Shown: positions 59,987 to 64,000 of the stretch, in pieces | Position numbering within the stretch: the stretch's first letter is position 1 | How the letters are laid out: every line of letters starts with the position of its first letter | NCBI RefSeq assembly: GCF_002080395.1 | Contig: NZ_CP020478.1 | Coordinates: 322,886 to 386,885 of the forward strand | Origin: Campylobacter helveticus | GTDB lineage: Bacteria; Campylobacterota; Campylobacteria; Campylobacterales; Campylobacteraceae | Length of the DNA: 64,000 nucleotides | Direction of reading: 5' to 3' | Notes under the pieces: generated by a model | Told to the model about the DNA's origin: nothing | The model's database searches: none | What the model saw: only the letters and a program-made list of their open reading frames with translations | Translations under genes and position numbers: made by a program

Positions 59987-60881
59987 ATTTTTGACTAGAT
60001 TGACTGGGTTTTTTACTGAAAGTTCTTGGCAGGGTATGAAGGAAACGCTTGTGGCTTCTGTTACAAATTTTTCTCAAAATTATGATTTGATTTTGAAACA
60101 AGCCTTAAATGAAACCATCTATATGAGTTTAATGAGCGTTTTTGTGGGCTTTTTGTTGGCTATTATTCCAGGGATTTTACTTGCGATTTGGGGTCGTGAT
60201 GGCATTAGAGAGAATTCCTTTGCTTACGCTATTTTGGATTTTATTACAAATATTTTAAGGGCTTTCCCCTTTCTTATTCTTATCATCGTGCTTTTGCCGC
60301 TTTCTAAAATCGTTGTTGGCACAAGCATAGGAACAGATGCTGTTATCACCCCTCTTTCCATAGGTATAGCACCTTACTTGGCTAAAATGATTGAAAGTGC
60401 TTTTAAAGAAGTTGATAAAGGTGTCATAGAGGCAGCAAAATCCTATGGTTCTAGTGATATACAAATCATTTTTAAGGTCATTTTCGTAGAAGCCCTGCCA
60501 AATATCATTGGTGGCTTAACCCTAACTTTAATTTTTACCATAGGTTTTTCGGCTCTTGCTGGGACAATTGGCGGTGGAGGACTTGGCGATGTAGCGATTC
60601 GCTATGGTTATGAGCGTTTTGATAGCGTGATGATGATACAAACTGTTGTTATTTTGCTAATTTTAGTGCAAATGGTGCAAATTTTAGGTAATTTCTTTTA
60701 TGCTTGGACTAAGGATTGCAAAGAAATTTACATTATCGTGGGGCTTATTTTGATTGATTTGGCTAAGATAATATTTGATTTCTATCATCAAGAGAATGTA
60801 GTACTCGAAGTCTCATTGGGAATTATTTTAAGCTTAATTTTAGTTTTTAAAATAAAAAAGCAGAGAAATTTAAATAATTAA
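59979..60881 (+). CDS. metI: Methionine ABC transporter permease, extended at both ends
   Basis: A 300-residue permease; I chose ATG 59979 behind GGGAGG. The MetI core runs from about residue 40 ([20 protein letters not shown]) to about 250, with [21 protein letters not shown], the EAA-type loop [20 protein letters not shown] and [22 protein letters not shown]. Typical MetI is about 217 residues. Here an extra ~40 N-terminal and ~60 C-terminal residues occur, the latter with two more hydrophobic segments ([33 protein letters not shown]). Confidence 0.92.
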   Translation: MGEFLTRLTGFFTESSWQGMKETLVASVTNFSQNYDLILKQALNETIYMSLMSVFVGFLLAIIPGILLAIWGRDGIRENSFAYAILDFITNILRAFPFLILIIVLLPLSKIVVGTSIGTDAVITPLSIGIAPYLAKMIESAFKEVDKGVIEAAKSYGSSDIQIIFKVIFVEALPNIIGGLTLTLIFTIGFSALAGTIGGGGLGDVAIRYGYERFDSVMMIQTVVILLILVQMVQILGNFFYAWTKDCKEIYIIVGLILIDLAKIIFDFYHQENVVLEVSLGIILSLILVFKIKKQRNLNN

Positions 60882-60903
60882 TATTATATTAATAATTTTT
60901 AAG

Positions 60904-60910
60904 TTAGAAT
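60904..60910 (+). promoter_or_regulatory. Candidate -10 element for a metQ transcript
   Basis: TTAGAAT in the AT-rich start of the metI-metQ gap, about 33 bases before the leader peptide start. Would give the metQ genes an independent start besides read-through from metNI. Confidence 0.35.
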
Positions 60911-60942
60911 CAAACCTAATTAATTTTTTGAAAGGATAAGCT

Positions 60943-60963
60943 ATGATGTCTCAGATGTTTTAG
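60943..60963 (+). CDS. Methionine-rich leader peptide MMSQMF
   Basis: A six-codon frame ATG ATG TCT CAG ATG TTT TAG, three of six residues Met, has its own AAAGGA ribosome-binding site seven bases before. It lies in the 159-base gap before the three metQ genes and is followed at once by a strong hairpin. This is the layout of an amino-acid-sensing leader peptide. No direct proof of translation. Confidence 0.55.
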   Translation: MMSQMF

Positions 60964-61008
60964 CCTGACTATCTTAAAAACTCTTTCTGGTAGTCAGGGC
61001 GTAAGATA
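60964..61008 (+). promoter_or_regulatory. metQ leader stem-loops (possible attenuator)
   Basis: Stem 1 is CCTGACTA (60964-60971) with TAGTCAGG (60991-60998), 8 bp. An alternative pairing is TATCTTA (60970-60976) with TAAGATA (61002-61008), which overlaps stem 1 by two bases, so the two compete. The loop sequence CTTTCT (60983-60988) is complementary to AGAAAG (61028-61033) at the metQ ribosome-binding site. A ribosome finishing MMSQMF would cover the left arm of stem 1. No T-run is present, so any control would act on translation or Rho. Confidence 0.5.
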
Positions 61009-61040
61009 AGCAAGCACAATGACTTAAAGAAAGGAAAAAA

Positions 61041-61814
61041 ATGAAAATCAAAACGCTACTTTTAGCAAGCCTTTTAGGCTTTACTCTTAATTTAAATGCC
61101 GCAGAAAAAATTGTTGTCGCAGCGACTCCTGTTCCACACGCTGAAATTCTAAACCAAGCGAAAGGGGAATTAGAAAAAGAGGGCTATACTCTTGTTGTAA
61201 AAGAGTTTACCGACTATGTTTTGCCAAATCTTGCTACAGACAATGGTGAAGTTGATGCAAATTTCTTCCAGCATACACCTTATTTGGAAGAATTTAACAA
61301 AAATAAAGGAACTAAACTTGTTAAAGTTGCCAACATTCACATTGAACCTATGGCTGTTTATTCTAAAAAATATAAAAGTTTCGACGAATTAAAAGATGGT
61401 GCTAAAATAGCCGTTCCAAACGACCCAACGAATGAAAGCAGAGCTTTGGATATTATCGCTAAAACGGGACTTGTAAGTTTTAATGATAAAGCTTTAAAAA
61501 CACCGGTTGACATTAAAAACAACCCTAAAAATTTCAAATTTGTAGAACTTAAAGCCGCACAACTTCCTCGTGCTTTAAGTGATGTGGATGTCGCTGTTAT
61601 CAATTCCAATTATGCGCTTGGAGCTAGTTTAAATCCCGTTAAAGATTCCATTTTTATCGAGGATAAAGATAGTCCTTATGTCAATATCTTAGTCGTTAAA
61701 GAAGGAAAAGACCAAGAGCCTAAAATTAAAGCTCTTGTAAAAGCACTTCAAAGCGAAAAGATAAAGAAATTTATCACAGAAAAATATAATGGTGCTGTCG
61801 TTCCAGCTTTTTAA
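61041..61814 (+). CDS. metQ: Methionine-binding protein MetQ, copy 1
   Basis: A 257-residue NlpA-family substrate-binding protein. Signal peptide IKTLLLASLLGFTLNLNA, without a lipobox Cys, so it is soluble in the periplasm rather than a lipoprotein as in E. coli. Family motifs: VAATPVPHAEIL, LPNLATDNGEVDANFFQH, AKIAVPNDPTNESRALDI, LKAAQLPRALSDVDVAVINS. It supplies MetNI. A strong AAAGGA precedes ATG 61041. One patch (61392-61450) is nearly identical to metQ copy 2. Confidence 0.93.
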   Translation: MKIKTLLLASLLGFTLNLNAAEKIVVAATPVPHAEILNQAKGELEKEGYTLVVKEFTDYVLPNLATDNGEVDANFFQHTPYLEEFNKNKGTKLVKVANIHIEPMAVYSKKYKSFDELKDGAKIAVPNDPTNESRALDIIAKTGLVSFNDKALKTPVDIKNNPKNFKFVELKAAQLPRALSDVDVAVINSNYALGASLNPVKDSIFIEDKDSPYVNILVVKEGKDQEPKIKALVKALQSEKIKKFITEKYNGAVVPAF

Positions 61815-61834
61815 TCCCTATTGAAAAATAGGGA
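61815..61834 (+). terminator. Hairpin with GAAA loop between metQ copies 1 and 2
   Basis: TCCCTATT / AATAGGGA, 8 bp closed by a GAAA tetraloop, directly after the copy-1 stop codon and followed by CTTCTC. Likely a partial terminator or an mRNA-stabilising element that sets copy 1 expression above copies 2 and 3. Confidence 0.65.
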
Positions 61835-61854
61835 CTTCTCATAAGGAGACACCT

Positions 61855-62628
61855 ATGAATTTCTCAAAAATTATTTTCACACTTTTTTTATTTTCCTCTT
61901 TTTTGTTTGCTAATGAAAAGATTATCACCATAGGACTTACGCCTAATCCTTCTGGAATTTTAGTGGAGCATATGAGAGAAGATTTTAAAAAAGAGGGATA
62001 TGAACTTAAAATTGTCGAATTTTCTGATTATATCCTACCAAATAGAGCTTTAAGTGCTAAAGAGCTAGACGCCAATTTATATCAGCACAAGCCTTTTTTA
62101 GATGAGTATAATAAAAACACCAAAAGCGATTTAATCGCAACTACACCTGTAATTATCGCCCCTATGGCTGTTTTTAGTCAAAAATTAAAAAGCCTCGATG
62201 AGCTTAAAGATGGTGCTAAAATAGCCATTCCAAACGACCCAACGAATGAAAGCAGAGCTTTGGAACTTTTAGCAAAAGCTGGGCTTATCAAGCTTAATGA
62301 TAAAAAGCTTAAAACTCCGCTTGACATAGTGGATAATCCTAAAAAGCTTCAATTTGTAGAGCTTAAAGCCGCACAATTACCTCGTGCTTTAAGTGATGTG
62401 GATGTAGCTGTGATTAATTCAAACTATGCTTTAGGGGCGAATTTAAACCCAGTTAAAGACTCTATTTTTATCGAAGATAAAGATAGCCCTTATGTTAATT
62501 TTGTAGTCGTAAGAGCAGAGGACTCACAAAGTGCAAAAACTAAAGTTATCGATAAGGTTTTAAGGAGTGAAAAACTTCGAAATTTTATCGAGGAAAACTA
62601 TAAAGATATTTTAATTCCGGGTTTTTAA
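61855..62628 (+). CDS. metQ: Methionine-binding protein MetQ, copy 2
   Basis: A 257-residue NlpA-family protein with signal peptide IIFTLFLFSSFLFA and again no lipobox Cys. The ligand region differs at the start (IGLTPNPSGILVEHMREDF in place of ATPVPHAEIL), so specificity may differ. It shares IPNDPTNESRALELL and LKAAQLPRALSDVDVAVINS with copy 1, and a 98-base near-identical stretch with copy 3. AAGGAG precedes ATG 61855; copy 3 begins 9 bases after its stop. Confidence 0.92.
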   Translation: MNFSKIIFTLFLFSSFLFANEKIITIGLTPNPSGILVEHMREDFKKEGYELKIVEFSDYILPNRALSAKELDANLYQHKPFLDEYNKNTKSDLIATTPVIIAPMAVFSQKLKSLDELKDGAKIAIPNDPTNESRALELLAKAGLIKLNDKKLKTPLDIVDNPKKLQFVELKAAQLPRALSDVDVAVINSNYALGANLNPVKDSIFIEDKDSPYVNFVVVRAEDSQSAKTKVIDKVLRSEKLRNFIEENYKDILIPGF

Positions 62629-62637
62629 GGAGGAAAA

Positions 62638-63402
62638 ATGAAAAAAATTATTTTAATTATTAGCTTATTGTTTCATTTTGCTTTTGCAAATGATAAAACC
62701 ATAATTATAGGTGCTACACCTACTCCACACGCTGAAATCTTGGAATTTAGCAAAGCTTTATTTAAAGAAAAAGGTTGGAATTTGGAAGTGAAGGAATTTG
62801 CTGATTATGTGTTGCCAAATTTAGCTTTAGCACAGGGGGATTTAGATGCAAATTTATATCAACATAAGCCTTTTTTAGATGAGTTTAATGCTAATCAAAA
62901 AAGCAAGTTAGTCGCAGTAGATAATATCATTTTGGTGCCTATGGCTGGGTATTCTAAAAAAATTAAGAACAAAAGCTTAATTCCACAAAATGCTAAAATC
63001 GCTATCCCAAATGACCCTACAAATGAAAGCAGAGCTTTAGATTTACTTGAAAGAGCTGGGCTTATCAAGCTCAATGACAAGGCTTTAAAAACTCCGCTTG
63101 ACATAGTGGATAATCCTAAAAAGCTTAAATTCCTAGAGCTTAAAGCCGCACAATTACCTCGTGCTTTAAGCGATGTGGATGTAGCACTTATCCCTACAAA
63201 TTATGCACTTGGAGCAAAATTAAATCCAAAAGATGGGCTTTTTATCGAAGATGAAGGAAGCTTATATGCTATCGTTTTAGCCGTGCAAGAAAAGGATAAA
63301 GATGGCGAGAAAGCACAAGTTATCAAAGAAGTGCTAAAAAGCGAAGCGATTAAAAAATTCATTGAAGAAAAGTATAATGGTGCTGTAATAAGCCTATTTT
63401 AA
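62638..63402 (+). CDS. metQ: Methionine-binding protein MetQ, copy 3
   Basis: A 254-residue NlpA-family protein with signal peptide IILIISLLFHFAFA and no lipobox Cys. ATPTPHAEILEFSK matches copy 1; the region VALIPTNYALGAKLNPKDG differs from the VINSNYALGA of copies 1 and 2, which changes a ligand-pocket Asn-Ser to Pro-Thr. AAGGAGG precedes ATG 62638. flgA starts 8 bases after the stop. Confidence 0.92.
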   Translation: MKKIILIISLLFHFAFANDKTIIIGATPTPHAEILEFSKALFKEKGWNLEVKEFADYVLPNLALAQGDLDANLYQHKPFLDEFNANQKSKLVAVDNIILVPMAGYSKKIKNKSLIPQNAKIAIPNDPTNESRALDLLERAGLIKLNDKALKTPLDIVDNPKKLKFLELKAAQLPRALSDVDVALIPTNYALGAKLNPKDGLFIEDEGSLYAIVLAVQEKDKDGEKAQVIKEVLKSEAIKKFIEEKYNGAVISLF

Positions 63403-63410
63403 GGGAAAAT

Positions 63411-64000
63411 ATGAGGAAAATTTGCTTTGTATTTTTGTTTTTATGGCAAATTTTAGAAGCTGGAAATTTAGATCTAGTCAAAGCTGCCTTAACTAAGGAA
63501 TATCAAAATAATTTTCCTCAAATTGCTATCAAGCAAGTCGATTTAAAAATCACTTCTTTGCCTAGGGACTTTGAGCAATTTGAATTTTTGCGGATTGCCA
63601 ATGGGAAATTTAATAAATCTCAAGGTTTTTTAAGAGCGGAGTTTAAAACCCCTCAAAATATCTCCAAAAATGTTTTTTTTCGTTATTTTATCCGTGCAAA
63701 TTTAGAAGTTTTGCGTAGCACAAGAGCGATAAAAAGGGGTGATAGGCTTGGTGCGCTTGATTATAAGATAGTTCTAATGGACTTTGATAAAGTTCCAAGT
63801 AACGCCTTGGGAGTAGAGGATTTAAATAATCTTCTTGCCAAAAGCAATATTAACAAAAACACAATTTTAAGACAAAATATGTTTAAAACCACAGCGATAA
63901 TCAAACGAAACGACCAAGTTATAGGCGTTTTAAAAGATAGTGGCGTTGATGTTTTAATTGAGCTTGTTGCTTTACAAAGTGCAAATTTGGGCGAAAGAAT
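63411..64000 (+). CDS. flgA: Flagellar P-ring assembly chaperone FlgA (3' truncated by window)
   Basis: The frame is open to the window end; 196 residues are visible. It starts ATG 63411 behind AAGGGA with signal peptide ICFVFLFLWQILEA. The FlgA-type SAF domain is seen as RANLEVLRSTRAIKRGD and LDYKIVLMDFDKVPSNAL (about residues 88-130), followed by NKNTILRQNMFKTTAIIKR. FlgA helps FlgI form the P ring in the periplasm. In C. jejuni flgA also follows the metQ genes as I recall. Confidence 0.85.
   Translation, partial: MRKICFVFLFLWQILEAGNLDLVKAALTKEYQNNFPQIAIKQVDLKITSLPRDFEQFEFLRIANGKFNKSQGFLRAEFKTPQNISKNVFFRYFIRANLEVLRSTRAIKRGDRLGALDYKIVLMDFDKVPSNALGVEDLNNLLAKSNINKNTILRQNMFKTTAIIKRNDQVIGVLKDSGVDVLIELVALQSANLGER

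Noticed and set aside
61041-63402. Three metQ genes as an assembly duplication
   Set aside because: Overall sequence is well diverged; only short patches are nearly identical.

Overview
This window is AT-rich chromosomal DNA of a thermotolerant Campylobacter. The evidence is separate but overlapping rpoB and rpoC (Helicobacter fuses them), the TupA/TupBC tungstate locus with divergent genes, PEB2, three Maf flagellar glycosylation genes beside pseI, a poly-G phase-variation tract, a MqnE futalosine-pathway gene, and gene blocks whose order matches C. jejuni as I remember it (polA-motA-motB; helicase-peb2-tpx; Cj0776-valS-metNI-metQ x3-flgA). The order between blocks differs from C. jejuni, so it is a related species; C. 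upsaliensis or C. helveticus would fit, but I cannot prove that from the sequence.

Layout. 1-8.9 kb: the 3' end of rpoB, then rpoC, rpsL, rpsG, fusA, a DUF1090 exported protein and tRNA-Arg(CCU). 9-14.6 kb: fumC, glmS and a GlnD-like protein that has lost its catalytic motifs. 14.7-17.5 kb: mqnE, a purine permease and a phosphoribosyltransferase. 17.5-21.3 kb: an MlaA / MlaC / RND lipid-transport operon. 21.2-29.9 kb: a tiny membrane ORF, rdgB, an MFS exporter, tupABC, a DMT permease, a SprA-like protein, a HIT protein, YceI, a degenerate GGDEF membrane protein and a DUF805 pseudogene. 29.9-36.5 kb: three maf genes and pseI, one operon for pseudaminic-acid flagellin glycosylation, with a G10 tract in the middle maf gene. 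36.5-40.1 kb: a receiver-like membrane protein, uvrC, a small conserved protein and a small lipoprotein. 40.1-44.5 kb: an aberrant guaA followed by a restriction-modification pair. 44.5-56.3 kb: polA, motAB, dnaJ, rpoD, tpx, peb2, a Rep-type helicase and a periplasmic protein. 56.4-64 kb: valS, the methionine ABC transporter metN-metI-metQQQ, and the start of flgA.

The most remarkable locus is guaA. The GMP synthase is about 903 residues instead of about 510, because two different GNAT acetyltransferase domains sit in frame inside it: a YjaB-like one splits the glutaminase domain, and a RimJ/RimL-like one lies between the glutaminase and ATP-pyrophosphatase domains. A copy of a CGTCATTGCGAG-type dispersed repeat lies at the first junction. 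The two restriction-modification genes overlap guaA and each other by ATGA, and the whole stretch has base and codon habits that look like Helicobacter rather than Campylobacter.

Other points of note: ribosomal protein S12 has Arg at both classical streptomycin positions (43 and 88); a six-residue methionine-rich leader peptide precedes a stem-loop upstream of the metQ genes; the metQ paralogs show gene-conversion patches; and a DUF805 gene is broken by a single Trp-to-stop change.
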